Positions 36,468 through 47,872 of a stretch of DNA of 64,000 nucleotides are shown piece after piece. The translations under genes and the position numbers were made by a program. Position 1 is the first letter of the stretch; the number at the start of each line of letters is the position of its first letter. A model generated the notes under the pieces. It worked only from the letters and a program-made list of their open reading frames with translations, made no database searches and was not told the origin of the DNA. This DNA is from Pyxicephalus adspersus (taxonomy: Eukaryota > Chordata > Amphibia > Anura > Pyxicephalidae). Location of the stretch: contig NC_092859.1 of assembly GCF_032062135.1 (NCBI RefSeq), positions 69,388,239-69,452,238 on the forward strand. The letters are read 5' to 3'.

Positions 36468-37538
36468 TTAAGTTTTAAACAATAATGCCTAAGCACAGCC
36501 TGTGGTATTGCCCTCTTTTACTTTATGGTTTTACTGCCGTTCAGTCTGGATATCCCGAAAGCCCAGTTTAGTGTTGTAGCCCTCTGGACTCCCTAGAAAG
36601 CTTTGCCTCTTCACAACACCCAATATAAGGAGTTTTTAGTTATGTTTAGCCTCCATCCCACAGATAAAGTGTTCCAGTTGCTGCTGGATTTTCAGAGAAG
36701 TATTTGGGAGAGCTATTCTGTTTTGTTCTCTGGCCAAGCAGTCCATTTGAAGGAAGTCCCAACGCATGTTGTGCTAGCTGTGGCAATCTTTCAAGAGCAT
36801 AATATCACAGGGGTGGGACCTTGTCTTAACTGCTTAGTTACTGGAAAATTCTTTAGAGAAAGATACGTCTCAGGCTTTCTGCTTTTTCTCTGAAAGAACA
36901 AAATTTGTTTGTTGCCCAATGCAGCCAATCAAATTTCCCCCTGCATGCTGCAGTATAATTTGAAAAAAGCAAACGCAACACAGATTTTCACATTTTTTAT
37001 AGGTAGCATAACATCCGTAAAAGGAATGTAGAACCTAAAATGCAAGTGTTTTGGCTACCAGTCTAAACCCATTATTACAACATCAGCCCAACAATGGTGT
37101 ACCTATTAGTGCCCATTAGTACAAAATTGTTGAAGAGGCCTTTTAAATACAACTACTTTAAAACTCTTTATTGTCAAATGAACAGGGACTGAAAGGTGAT
37201 AGCCTAAAGGTAGCAAAGGCCTTGTTCACATTTTGTATGCATCAGGAATGTCAGGAATAATTATACATTTAAAAAATATATGTTAAGTCAACAGCAATAA
37301 GACGATATAAAAATTTTGTATTCTCAGAATTTCAGAAGATAGAGCTTTAGGCATCTTTTTAGATTTCCTAAATACTTTGACTTTTGGCTGTTTACAGAGC
37401 TGTGGAATAGTAAAAAGTCTGTGAAATAACATGTAAAGTGATATTCCACTAAAATATTCCACTTCTCATATTGTCCTTAAGGGTCTCTTTATAAACAAAC
37501 AAACAAAAAATGTTCTTTCCATGGGGTAATTGGACATA

Positions 37539-37817
37539 TTAGTGTTTCAAAACCAGGTACCTCCAGAGGTTTCTAGGGGTTCCTTAAGCAATGCAGTTTG
37601 CACCTCTCAGGTCAGTTTAATTGACACCAGTGGTCTTTTTGACTATCTATAAGGGGGACATTCTTCTCAGTGGCCAGCAATGTAAGAGGCATTCTTCCTA
37701 CTGACCACCACAATAATATACTGTGAGATGTGAATATAGAAATCATAGAAGGGGTTCGCTGAAGACCTGAAAATTATTTTAAAGGGTTCCCCATGTTAAA
37801 ATGGTTGGGAAACACTG
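37539..37817 (+). mobile_element. hAT-like non-autonomous element
   Basis: Ends TAGTGTTTCAAAACCAGG and GGTTGGGAAACACTG are imperfect inverted repeats of the CAGTGTTTC type. The GGTTCCT-rich ends and the TTTTTGACTATCTATAAG internal block recur at 0.3, 6.6 and 43.1 kb. I could not find a matching 8-bp target duplication. Confidence 0.65.
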
Positions 37818-38451
37818 GGCTAGAAGGACCATAACAAAGAGATTTTCCTTATCCATTGCTCACCTATGCCTGATGTTTTCTAGCCCTCTACATAAAATGA
37901 CAGCAATAATTTATTCCTTGCACCTTAGAGTGTTGTCAATTAACCTACATGTGTTCTGACCTTTGGTGAACCATTCAGTACAAGCTGTAGTAAGTGATGC
38001 ATGCTGGGAAAGTCTGCAGCGCCAAAGCAAATAAGCACAGTGTTCATATTTTGTGCTGGCTAGGGCTCAGCTTGTTCTCCCGTGAATACTTATGAATAAT
38101 TATATCTGCCTACATGATTCATACAAACATGTAAAAGGCAGAATATGCTGGAAACGCCAACACTGACACATGCAGTACGGTGCACTGCTCCAGCTATTTT
38201 GTTTTCCTCAAATGTTCCCTTTGACATGAATGGATGTTTGAACAAATCACACATAAAGGGTGTATTTATTAATATTTTCATCAAAGAGTCGTCCAAATTT
38301 GACCCAAAATGTACACGTCTCAAACCGGATTCAATTAAAAAATGTATAAATCAACTTTTACTCATGATTCATACATTTTCCAACTTGAAAGCATCTAAAG
38401 TGAAAAATGTGTGAATTTTGGGAAAGTTGAGGTAAATTATACCTAAACTTA

Positions 38452-38759
38452 AGCTGCGTACACACTGCCAATTTTTGTCGTTGGAAAGGATCTTTCACGA
38501 TCCTTTCCAACGACAAGGGAGTGCACGATGCATGAACGGTGCTCTATGGAGAGGGGAGGGGGAGAGCGACAGAGCGGCACCCTGCTGCGCGCTCTCCCCT
38601 TCCCTTTCATTAGGATCGGCTGTCGTCCATCGTCCGTGGATCCGGCAGGTCGGTCGTCCGGACGATGGACGACACCGACTGTACACACGGCAGATTTTCG
38701 CCCGATAATTGGCCGATGCCGATTATCGGGCGATAAAAATCTGACGTGTTTACGTAGCT
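38452..38759. mobile_element. Harbinger-like MITE with stacked hairpins
   Basis: Ends AGCTGCGTACACA and TGTTTACGTAGCT are inverted (two mismatches). Flanking TTA on both sides (38449-38451, 38760-38762) fits the 3-bp TWA target of PIF/Harbinger elements. It is GC-rich relative to its surroundings. Inside are three perfect stems: 18 bp (38475-38492 with 38499-38516), 15 bp (38622-38636 with 38659-38673) and 12 bp (38698-38709 with 38722-38733). No protein is encoded; the four overlapping frames here follow from GC content. Confidence 0.7.
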
Positions 38760-38929
38760 TTATAAGTAGACCCCATAGGCTGCATTCACATGGACTGTCT
38801 GCAGAACAGCTAGATGATGGAAGCCATGCGGCAATCACTTATCCACTGAATGAATGGTAGATCTTGCCACTCAGAATAGTGAGAGTTAGGGGCACAGCTG
38901 CCATCAGATAGCTGTTCTACAGACATTCT

Positions 38930-39058
38930 GGGCCTGATTATTAAAGCTCGCCAAGACTAGAGAGGATAGATGATGGGTTCCAGGTTTGCTGGATCATCCA
39001 GTTTCTGCCATGATAATCTATCCTCTTCAGTCTTAGAGTGTTTTAATAAATCAGGCCC
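38930..39058. mobile_element. Fold-back MITE, family A, short copy
   Basis: Arms GGGCCTGATTATTAAAGC and TTTTAATAAATCAGGCCC enclose GAGAGGATAGA / TCTATCCTC and a central GGTTTGCTGGATCA segment. This is a 129-bp version with the middle of the arms deleted. Confidence 0.75.
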
Positions 39059-40157
39059 ATGCGTAACTGGGTCATGCTAGAGAATATTTCACTAAATTCT
39101 ATGAAATTGCTCCCTCTCTGGCACCGATTCCTACAGAATCACAATTCCTATGGATAGGTCAGTGGTGTTGATGACCTCTCTAGGGAGAGGAGTGATTTAA
39201 AAAAAACTAATGTCTCATTTAAAAGTATTATAATGGTGGATTACCAATTACATGTGCCATGTCTAATTGTTACATCACAGAAAGGTTTCTCATATTGAGA
39301 TTCCAGAACTTTTAGGGCACTTAGCATAAAACACATGTAATCATTTAAACCATGTTTATTAAAAATTACAGGGGATACACTTCATCAATTTTTCACATAC
39401 AGAAGCATTCATATATTCACCTCGACTCGTTTCACAGATTACATTCTGCTTCCTCTAGAATTCTGAGAGTGGGGATGTTTTACATCTCTATAACAACAAT
39501 CCAACTCATTAGTTTAACCCTCAAAGTGGTCAAATAACCAAGATTGTCACCTTAAACCATTTTCATATATATACTTACGTTAAATCCACTGACAATTCCT
39601 AAAACATTTATTGTATATGAGTGCATCCTACTTATCAAGCCTAACTTTACTAGAAAGCTTTAAAGAAATTATTCTGTTCTTCTATTTTTATAAAAGATAC
39701 TAGCTGATTACCCAGCGTTGCCAGGGTATTTTTTTATTGCAATCTTATATTATACAGGAAAAGGAATCAAACAAAGCTATAGTGATTTTCTTGTCTACGG
39801 TGTTGTTTCATTTTTTTGCCTTTGATTGCACTCGGCCAATTGCCTTACTTTTTCTCGAAGGCATTATTACAGGCCAGAAAATTTTAATTGCCCAAAATAA
39901 AGTATGTAAAAATATAAGCAAAAGGCACACTGTCACTGAGAAATACATACATACATACATACATACATACATGCAAATATACCTCTGACATATACCACAG
40001 CGCTGTACAAAGATCAGCAGTGCACTCACATGAGTCTGAGTCATATGTCTAGCAAGTTTAGTTTAAATGTCTCGATGCATTTCCTAGTGATGACATACAC
40101 ATATACTCATACACACATACATTCACACATACATACATCCAATTTTATATTTATAGA

Positions 40158-40255
40158 TTTATATAGTTCTGACATATACCATAGTGCTGTACAATGAAAC
40201 ACTGAGCTGGACCCATCAGTCTCTGTACAGAGGAGCTGACACTCTAATGTCCCCC
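40158..40255 (-). repeat. SINE/L2-tail-like module inside Helitron copy 1
   Basis: The same module as at 48255-48347 in reverse orientation, again directly against an internal 5' terminus (40157). A second, partial module follows the long TA tract at about 40680-40775. Confidence 0.55.
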
Positions 40256-40592
40256 CACAGTCACACACTATTATTTTACATTTATATACCTCTGACATAT
40301 ACCACAGCGCTGTACAAAGATCAGCGGTGGCCAGCATGTTTGGTTTATATATCCCTGTGGGTTTCCGAGTGATGGTGGAACATAGCAAGTTTGGTTGAAA
40401 TGTCTCCATGCTTTTCCAAGTGATGACATACACACATACATACATACAAATATAGCTCTGACATATAGCACAGCGTCACATGAGTCTCAGTAATATGTAT
40501 GGAAAGTTTGGCTGGAATGTCTCCATGCGTTTTTGAGTGATGATGGAACATACGCACATACACATATACATACACACATACATACATACATA

Positions 40593-40605
<13 letters not shown>

Positions 40606-40679
<74 letters not shown>
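40606..40679. repeat. (TA)n microsatellite
   Basis: An uninterrupted alternating TA run of about 74 bp, located where a third Helitron 5' terminus (TCTATATATATA) would be expected. It is probably an expansion of that terminus. Confidence 0.9.
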
Positions 40680-40682
<3 letters not shown>

Positions 40683-41078
40683 CTGACATATACCATAGTT
40701 CTGTACAATGTAATGAGGAGCTGACACTCTAATGACCCCCCACAGTCACACACTATTATTATACATTTATATGTATTATATGTCCAGCAAGTTTGGTTTA
40801 AATGTCTCCATGCATTTTCTAGTGATGACATACACACATACATACATACATACATCCAAATAAAGCTCTGACATATAGCACAGCGCTGTACAAAGATGAC
40901 TGGTGCACTCACATGAGTCTCAGTCATACTGTATGTATGGCATGTTTGGTTGAAATGTCTCCATACGTTGTCAAGTGATAATGGAACATACATACATACA
41001 CACATACATCCAGTTTTATATATATAGATTGCAAAAATTAGTGTGAACTATGTAGAAAATATTAAAAATACAGCGAAG

Positions 41079-41200
41079 AGTCAACATGGATTTATGAAGA
41101 ACAGATGTTGTCCAACAAATGCAGTTTTTGTTTATGAGGATGTAAGCAGAAACTTGGACAGGAGGGTGTATGTGGATGTAGTATATTTGGGAACTGTTAC
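41079..41200 (+). pseudogene. CR1/L2-type LINE reverse transcriptase fragment
   Basis: About 40 codons read SQHGFMKNRCCPTN, then YEDVSRNLDR and VDVVYL in one frame. This is the palm region of jockey/CR1/L2-clade reverse transcriptases (QxGF...R.C.TN...VDVVYLD). It is truncated on both sides; its left neighbour is the Helitron 5' end at 41028. Confidence 0.75.
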
Positions 41201-41654
41201 AGTTTCTCTCAGCTAATGTTCTATGGGTTCAGAACATTCAGTTTGCAAATTGATAGAAAACTGATATATGGGCTGCATTCTGAGTCATGATCAGTGATTA
41301 ATATTGGTTCTCTTTCCAGGACCATAACTAGTTCATAAAATTGTAAATCTAAACACCCCTTCTGTGCTTGTATGAGGCACAAAACTATGTTATTGAAAAA
41401 AGCCCTTGTAAGATGTCTGTTATGACTGATTGGATGGCTATATTGCAAATTAGGTTTATTTTGGATAACATATTACATATGAGGATTAGACATACAGGAA
41501 AAATTACTGAGCCTCCTTGATAGCAACCTAAATCAGTGTAAGGTCAGGCTGTGGAGGAAAAGTTTAGATGATTCTAAGTGTCCTCCAATCAGGAAATAAG
41601 GTGAGCTCTATCTGTCTTGTTGCGGTTTTGACCACACAGTGGCTGAAAAAGAAA

Positions 41655-41890
41655 AGGAGAATGTCGTTGAATAGTCTATTTAGAGTTCAGACTTAAACCA
41701 TAATAAATATAATAAATATCTGTGGATTGTAGTCCACCATAAGTCACCATGCAATCTGACTGAGATTGGACAGATCTGTAAACAAGAGTGGGCAAATATT
41801 GCAAGGTTAAGATGTTCAAAGTATGTAGAGAAGTATCCCAATGGACCTAAGGCTGTATCAAAAGCAAAGTATGGTTCTATAACATACTGA
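41655..41890 (+). pseudogene. Tc1-like transposase C-terminal fragment (dead)
   Basis: Preserves the wording of the transposase end. A decayed SPDLNP-type segment near 41690 is followed by ATCTGTGGATTGTAGTCC, then CAATCTGACTGAGATTGGAC, EEWA-like AAGAGTGGGCAAATATTGC, and a Lys-rich tail ending in a stop near 41888. Several changes disrupt it. It is opposite in orientation to the 5.7 kb fragment. Confidence 0.8.
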
Positions 41891-42059
41891 CACAGGAGGT
41901 GGTTCTTTATCTATCTCAGTGATTCAGATTTAGTTTCTTTTCTTCTGAACCATTGCTAATATATCTTTCACTTGGATGTTGTAAGTTACATTTAGTAAAT
42001 ACTTTTCTGAGTAGTAAGTCTGAGTAGTTTGGTAAGAAAAATCTGAACAGGACTGAGAA

Positions 42060-42330
42060 CACAAAGTCCTGGCATCCGTCTACCAGCCGACGAGCCTGTT
42101 CTCCTTCCTACGTCACCCGACCCAGGCGCGGGATCGGACGACATAGGCTGGGAAAAAAAACCTTGCCGATCTCACTGCACATGCGTAAAATCAGCAAATT
42201 TTTTTCCACATAAAGGCTCCCGGGATGCCTGACATAGGTATCACGGGAGCCTTCTCACTCCCATTCATTCTCGATCGCCTAGGCGGTTGAGAATTAGGTA
42301 GCGGTGCTGCTCTCTTTAAAAAAAAAACAA
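42060..42330. repeat. GC-rich interspersed repeat with hairpin
   Basis: A GC-rich patch in AT-rich DNA. Perfect 10-bp arms AAGGCTCCCG (42213-42222) and CGGGAGCCTT (42244-42253) are followed by an A-rich stretch at 42319-42345. It is likely a DNA-transposon-derived repeat; the ends were not defined. Confidence 0.4.
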
Positions 42331-42499
42331 AAAAAAAAAAAAACAGATTTTTGGCTTATTATAAAATGGTTGTCTATCCTTTTATGAAAATTGAAATTTC
42401 TGAGTTTAGGTATGCTTTAGGTGCATTTCTTAGTTAAGTGTTTTAATTAAAAGCACTGCGATTTAACATTGGGCCTCATTGGGCACGTTTCATCTCAAA

Positions 42500-42915
42500 C
42501 TCGCAATAGACTGTCACCTTGGAAGGTATAATCAATTCAAGATTGCCATATATCAGTTGGAATTTCTCTAAACAATCCAGGACCAGAGCTTCTCACACAC
42601 AAAGACATCTTTCACATCTTTTTGCCTTGACTTCTCCAATGTTAGGTCTGGGAGATTTCCAGGCTCTAGCTATATTAGGTTTTGCTGCATTGAATATGTG
42701 CTCTAACAATACACACACCAGCCTGGGGTGATTCCCTAGGCCCAACTGTAGCAGGACCAAAGTAGATGTTTGCAGGAGATATAAACCCAATATCACATTG
42801 GCGTAGTTAAAAACTGCTGCCCCAAATCTTCGAGTAACAGGGCAATCCCACCAAATGTGGTGCATAGAGCCAACCTTTCTACATCGCCTGAAACACAAGG
42901 AGGAGGACAAGGCGA
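42500..42915 (-). pseudogene. L1/Tx1-type LINE ORF2 C-terminal fragment
   Basis: The minus-strand frame (42593-42910) reads CFRRC...GSMHHIWWDCPVTRRF, then HIFNAAKPNIARAWKS. The C-x-x-C / HIWWxCP cysteine-histidine cluster and the following NAAKxxIxxxWK are typical of the C-terminal end of vertebrate L1/Tx1 ORF2 proteins. No upstream reverse transcriptase remains. Confidence 0.75.
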
Positions 42916-43064
42916 ATATTTAAGATAGCCTCAGCGGGAAGTACAATTTAATTTTTAACTTTTGTAACTCTTCCAATCTTTTTAACCTGGGGAAACCTTG
43001 AAATAACATAAAGATCCTAGGGAAATCCTAGTAATAATAACAATATTCATAGCTTACAGTACAA

Positions 43065-43255
43065 TATTAGCCTGGTGGTCATGGAAATAATACCTTTAAC
43101 GTGGCTGACCAGCAGGAAGAATGATAGACAGACAAAAACATCATTGGTGTCAGTGGTAACTGACCTGAGAGCCACAAATTGCTCATAGCTAAAGGAACCC
43201 TCTGTAAACTCTGGAGGAACCCTAGGGTCCATGGAAACTTGGTTGAGGAACACTG
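43065..43255 (-). mobile_element. hAT-like element fragment, reverse orientation
   Basis: Read on the minus strand it begins CAGTGTTCCTCAACCAAG and contains AGGGTTCCTCCAGAG, CTCAGGTCAGTTACCACTGA and CCTGCTGGTCAGC. This is the same family as 37539-37817. Confidence 0.6.
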
Positions 43256-46188
43256 ACTTATTAAACTAAAAGGATGCAGCAAAGAAGAATTGAATTAGGG
43301 GTACTAAGAACAATAAACCTTACAGATTTATTTCATGAAATGTGTAAATTCTTTTGGCATTACATATCAGTAGAAAGGCATTCACTCTACAATACCGCAT
43401 TTTTTTTAATTTTGAAATATTATAACAAATAGCCTGGTTCTAACAACTTCAGTAAGTTGCTTCAATAAAGAACTAAATGCATTTCTAATGTACAACATAG
43501 AAATAGTTAGATTTAAAAGAAATACACTGTACAATGTTGATGTTGTAGAATGTTGACAGTAACACTCTTACTGTCCTGGGGTGACAACACACACTTTATT
43601 TGTACTGCACTTTATAAAGATACAGTGTTGTCACCTTAAGACAGGAAGTGTGCAGGGACATCTCCCCCACTTCTCATGCTCAAAACATAGTGAACGTTTT
43701 GTAGTCCATCAGGCAGTGCTGATATTCTGGAAGGTTTTGTTTTTGCCCTTGAACAGATGTAAAATGCAGATGTAAATACTGATATATTTAAAAGACCAAT
43801 TATCTATTTAAATGAAAATAATAGAAATGGGGAGTTGGGGTTTACATATACTTTAACATCTATCTCTCTATCTCTAGTACATTCAGGAGAAGTGAATAAA
43901 CCATTGGATTTTTCAGATTGTTCCTGCAGAGGTTTTACTTTCCACAATGACAAGCACATGCTGATAAACATAGCTTTGCTATCTCAATCCTACGCAGACA
44001 GAAATACACTGGCACAGGCAGCTCGGCGCCCCTGTATCCATTCCAGCGTTCATGTCATTGCATTTCTTGACATGTGCATGTTAACCATGGTGCCCACAAG
44101 CTCAACATGGATTCCCAGCTGGTGTCATGCTGGCACCATCACATGTTCTTCTCAACTAACCTTTTTTGTACCACCATTCACACGTGTGCCAGGATTTGCT
44201 CATGAACTGACAGCAGATAAGGGCCACTTAGCTTTCTTGGCCCATTTGTAATATCTGCTTTAATGCCATGGATCTTTCTTGGTCTTATGATTAATCCCAG
44301 GCTTCTGGGGTGTGCTGGGACCACACACATGGCTAAGAATACAGCTCACAACTGACGGACTAATGAACTGAGGGGGTAAAGTTAAAGAATTGTCCCCACA
44401 TAACCACCAAAGACTGACAGGCAGACAAGGATCATATGATGAAAATAGACATTAAGTATATTCTGTTCTTTGAGGGATACTTTACAGCTTTCATCACTTT
44501 TATCTAAGTATACAAAGAAAGATTAAAGACTTCAACTGAGAAAAAAATGTTGACTAACATAAAACTATGCAGCTTGCTTACACACAGCAACAAATATGTT
44601 AAGAGCCATAACAGGGGATTCATTTGAAGGCATATCAAGGAGAAGAAATATTGCTCAATTGGTGCCGCCACACACAGTATGGCTGTGTGTTATCAAAGTG
44701 GACCTGAATTCCAAGCTATGCAGGCTAGACTGCATGCTCTGCCATGGGTAGCAAACCCATCATTGTATAAACCTAACATACTGATATTCTTCTGGTAGAG
44801 AACATAAATTGGAAGGTAACACCATAAAATATTATTAAACCCTAATCACTTTTATTATTTTACTATTAAGTTTCCAAAATGTCCCCCAATCTTTACGATG
44901 AATGGTCAGAGCTGTTTTGATTGGTGCACAAAGATCTGGCATGTCAGTGTTGTACCTGCCAGGAATTCTCATGTAAGCTTGGCCACAGTGGTGGCTTCAA
45001 GGCACCCTGCAAGACACACGTTGTAAGTGTAAGTGTAGGCTGCTATATCTGTTGTTTCACATGAAGGTTTTAATAACACTTTAGCCATACACATTACAGA
45101 TTGGTTGCACAAATTCTGTACAGAGATCAGGTTTTCTTAAAATTAGTTACAGTGGGGGGTAGGGGTTGTACGGTAACAATACATCCTATTTAAAACCAAT
45201 CAGGCCAGACTTTGCATTTTAAAGTTAGTATACGATCCCATAAATTTGCAATCTGACTGCAATAATTTGACCACTTTCAAAAGGGTTATTGAAAAAGTAA
45301 AAGAAGTGGAAAGTGATCATTTCAGAATCAATCATCTGCTTCTTACACGCTACAATTATCAAATTTTTTGAAATTTCCTAATTCATTAGATTTCTTTATG
45401 TTAGATTTTCTGCAATAAAATTGGTCATATAGAAACTGTTGGTTAAAATGTATCAGCAAACATTTTTTAACAATCTGATCCATAAGCATTTGGCAATATT
45501 TAGTGAACAGAGTGGAAAAGAGAAGACTTTTTAGTGCAGTATTTTTTTTTAATTAATATTAAAATATATTAAATAATTGGCTAAAAAGGCAGTTACCAAG
45601 AGTTATAGTAGGTGCACATTTCTTTTTTCACTTAATCAAGGTCATTCCTGTGATGCTCTAAACATCTCATTTATATCATCCATTCCACTGACCACTGATT
45701 AACTGTTTCTTCCCTTCTGTATTACCCCATTCTTATATAGTTACTACATCTGAGTTCAAATGGCTTCATGATTTTACTACAATATTTGGGATTAATATCT
45801 TATAACTAAATGTATATTATTATAGAACATTTTTTAACAATTTATTTCACTACAGAATAATAGATATGTCTTTCTATATTCAGCATTGAAACACAGAGCA
45901 GGAAGGGATTAATTAGAATGTCATTGCCTATGGGATTAAAGTGGTCCCAAACACCTGTAGTTCAGTTTCTTCTTTAGTTTGTTCTGTCAGCATTTAGCAG
46001 CCCATTGTGACTGGGATGATGGGATCTCATCAAACACAAACTCTGATCCAGCAACACATTGAGGAACAGCTGTGATAGAAAAATTTATTCATTATTCAAG
46101 ACCCTTTATTCATTTAAAAGATTAACTTTGTTCCCAGAAACCTCTAAAGAAATGATGTCAACATACCATATCTGGATCTCTATACCTG

Positions 46189-46230
<42 letters not shown>

Positions 46231-46439
46231 CATTTTCACATATTTGTAATTTTGTTATTACCGCTACAATGTAATACAAAAGTATAAAACAATCATTTTT
46301 ATTATGAAGTTTTAAAAACACTTAAAAACAAGGTAAACACTCATTTATATATTTGGTTTTTACAGTAAATACACGTAGAATCTCTAGATGAACAGTGTCT
46401 CTACGCGTTTCATGGAAAAAGTGTCCACTTCATCAAGAG
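43256..46439. other. Intergenic, no gene recognised
   Basis: Includes a 138-residue plus-strand frame (43835-44251) with no recognised domain, flanking splice pattern or promoter. The 3' end (46360-46440) carries a CTACGCGTTTCATGG...CCACTTCATCAAG string of an interspersed repeat. Confidence 0.55.
46195..46227. repeat. (TA)n microsatellite
   Basis: An uninterrupted TA alternation. Confidence 0.9.
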
Positions 46440-46447
46440 GTCTAGAG

Positions 46448-47759
46448 CATAGGTTCCCAAACTTTTTCGGGTCAGAGCCCACTTTTTCAAGGAGTGATTC
46501 GATAGCGCCCCCCCCCTTTAATGAACTATACTATATATTGAAAACAAGAACACATTTTTAAAAAAATTATTTCAATTATTTCATTACAATAAATTATTAG
46601 TGAGATGAGCTTGGTGGAAAGTGTTCAGCTATGTGTAACAGACATCCCGCCAGCCGTTCAGTTCCTCTCACAGCAGTGTCTGCAGATTTGACACAAGAGG
46701 GCAGTGAGCGGTACCGAGCATCTCCCCCTAAGCCAGGGTTCCATGGCATGAGGAAGGGGTAACCCGACCGCAACCTCACTCCCAGTCTGAACGCAGTCCT
46801 AAAGTTTGGTGAGTGGGCAAATTTATATTTGAGGCACCACAGTGCACAGACAATTGACAGTACCCTAATGCTCAATGCCATGGAAGTGGCCCCCAGGGGT
46901 CCCTAATACTATAAATCTTTTTGGGGACCCTGGTCTTGAAACAGCAAATCACCCCACTTTTTACTTTATATAGAAGGGTAGATAACCCTTTAGTTTTTTC
47001 ACTAAATGCCTTTTAAAAAAAAAATAAAAAAAAACAAAGCCTCTCCCATTCTGTCATTACTGCCGTGGCACTTTTTTTTTTTTTTTTTTACAAATACAGC
47101 TGCATACGTCACGGATCTGTTCAAATAAAGGTGTAATCTTTTTTATTTTTACTTCGGGTCCACTTTAATGAGAAAAGATCCTTTATTCATATAAGGATTT
47201 TATGTTTGAGACCCCGTATCTGGCAACTTGTTATGTTCAGGGGGCTGAAATTAGGCATTAAGTATCAGCTCTCGGAGCCCTGTGGTCTCTGAAAATTTCA
47301 CATTTGTACAACATTCAGTGTGGGAGATATGAAGGTTTATACATTGAAGGTAATGACAGCAGCATGGACACAGACACAGCTCTCATGCTGCTGGTGTACG
47401 AGGAGTGGGATTATCTCACAGTTCAAGGTGGGCAGGGAGCAGCCATAGCTGATCCCTGAGGTCTATAGAACATACTATCAGGACTGAACTGACTGACCGT
47501 GCACTCTTGAGCTGCCCATATGCAAATGCTGGGGAGAGGGATCCCCTGCGTATTGCCCAAGGAGCGGCGCCTGGTCCTCAACTCTCACCTGATTTTCCTT
47601 GGACTTGAAAGGCCCCCCTACACATCTTCAGCGCCCACGGAGGGGGCAGTAGTGCTCCCATTAGGAACCCCTTTTAAGTGACACCCAGCTCCTTGCGCAT
47701 TTACGGTCTAGAGCCGTCAATTTTAGTGTCCCGCAGGACGAAAAGGTTGGCGACCACTG
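46448..47759. mobile_element. hAT-type non-autonomous element (1.3 kb) with 8-bp target duplication
   Basis: Left end CATAGGTTCCCAAACTTTTT and right end, read on the other strand, CAGTGGTCGCCAACCTTTTC are imperfect terminal inverted repeats. Flanks GTCTAGAG (46440-46447) and GTCTAAAG (47760-47767) form an 8-bp duplication with one mismatch, as for hAT transposons. Inside are poly-A/T tracts and a 94-residue minus-strand frame (46597-46881) with no recognisable domain. No transposase. Confidence 0.75.
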
Positions 47760-47872
47760 GTCTAAAGAGTACTCCTGTTCTTTTTCCTAGATCACTAGTG
47801 TGCTAAAGACATTTCAGTTAATATTGGGCATCGATGTCCAGGGGGCAGAGAACTAAACATCCACTTTTTTAA

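Larger units (their letters stand above)
21086..37538. other. Long intergenic region downstream of NKX2-5
   Basis: About 16 kb with no coding exon that I can recognise. It holds only SINE-tail fragments (24.3, 34.5 kb), one TA microsatellite, a possible MITE end at 36.4 kb, and scattered AT-rich single-copy-looking DNA. All open frames are about 105 codons or less and carry no family motif. Confidence 0.65.
39700..41028 (-). mobile_element. Non-autonomous Helitron, copy 1
   Basis: On the minus strand it starts TCTATATATATAAAACTGG and ends CTAG, inserted between host A and T. A 3' hairpin with GCAACG loop and near-complementary arms (ACCCTG / CTGGGT) lies just before the end. All this matches Helitron rules (5' TC, 3' CTRR, A-T insertion). 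The interior is repeated GGAGACATTT-type units, (GTAT)n and a long (TA)n. No Rep/helicase gene. Confidence 0.85.

Noticed and set aside
38449..38860. Four overlapping frames of 63-129 codons on both strands
   Set aside because: They lie within a GC-rich hairpin MITE, where stop codons are rare on all frames. Not genes.
40345..41005. Cys/Met/Tyr-rich frames (MYVCVYVC-type) here and at 47.9-48.7 kb
   Set aside because: Translations of (GTAT)n and (TA)n tracts inside the Helitrons.
43835..44251. 138-codon plus-strand frame, among the longest in the window
   Set aside because: No recognisable domain, poor start context, low-complexity beginning. Frames of this length occur by chance in 64 kb.
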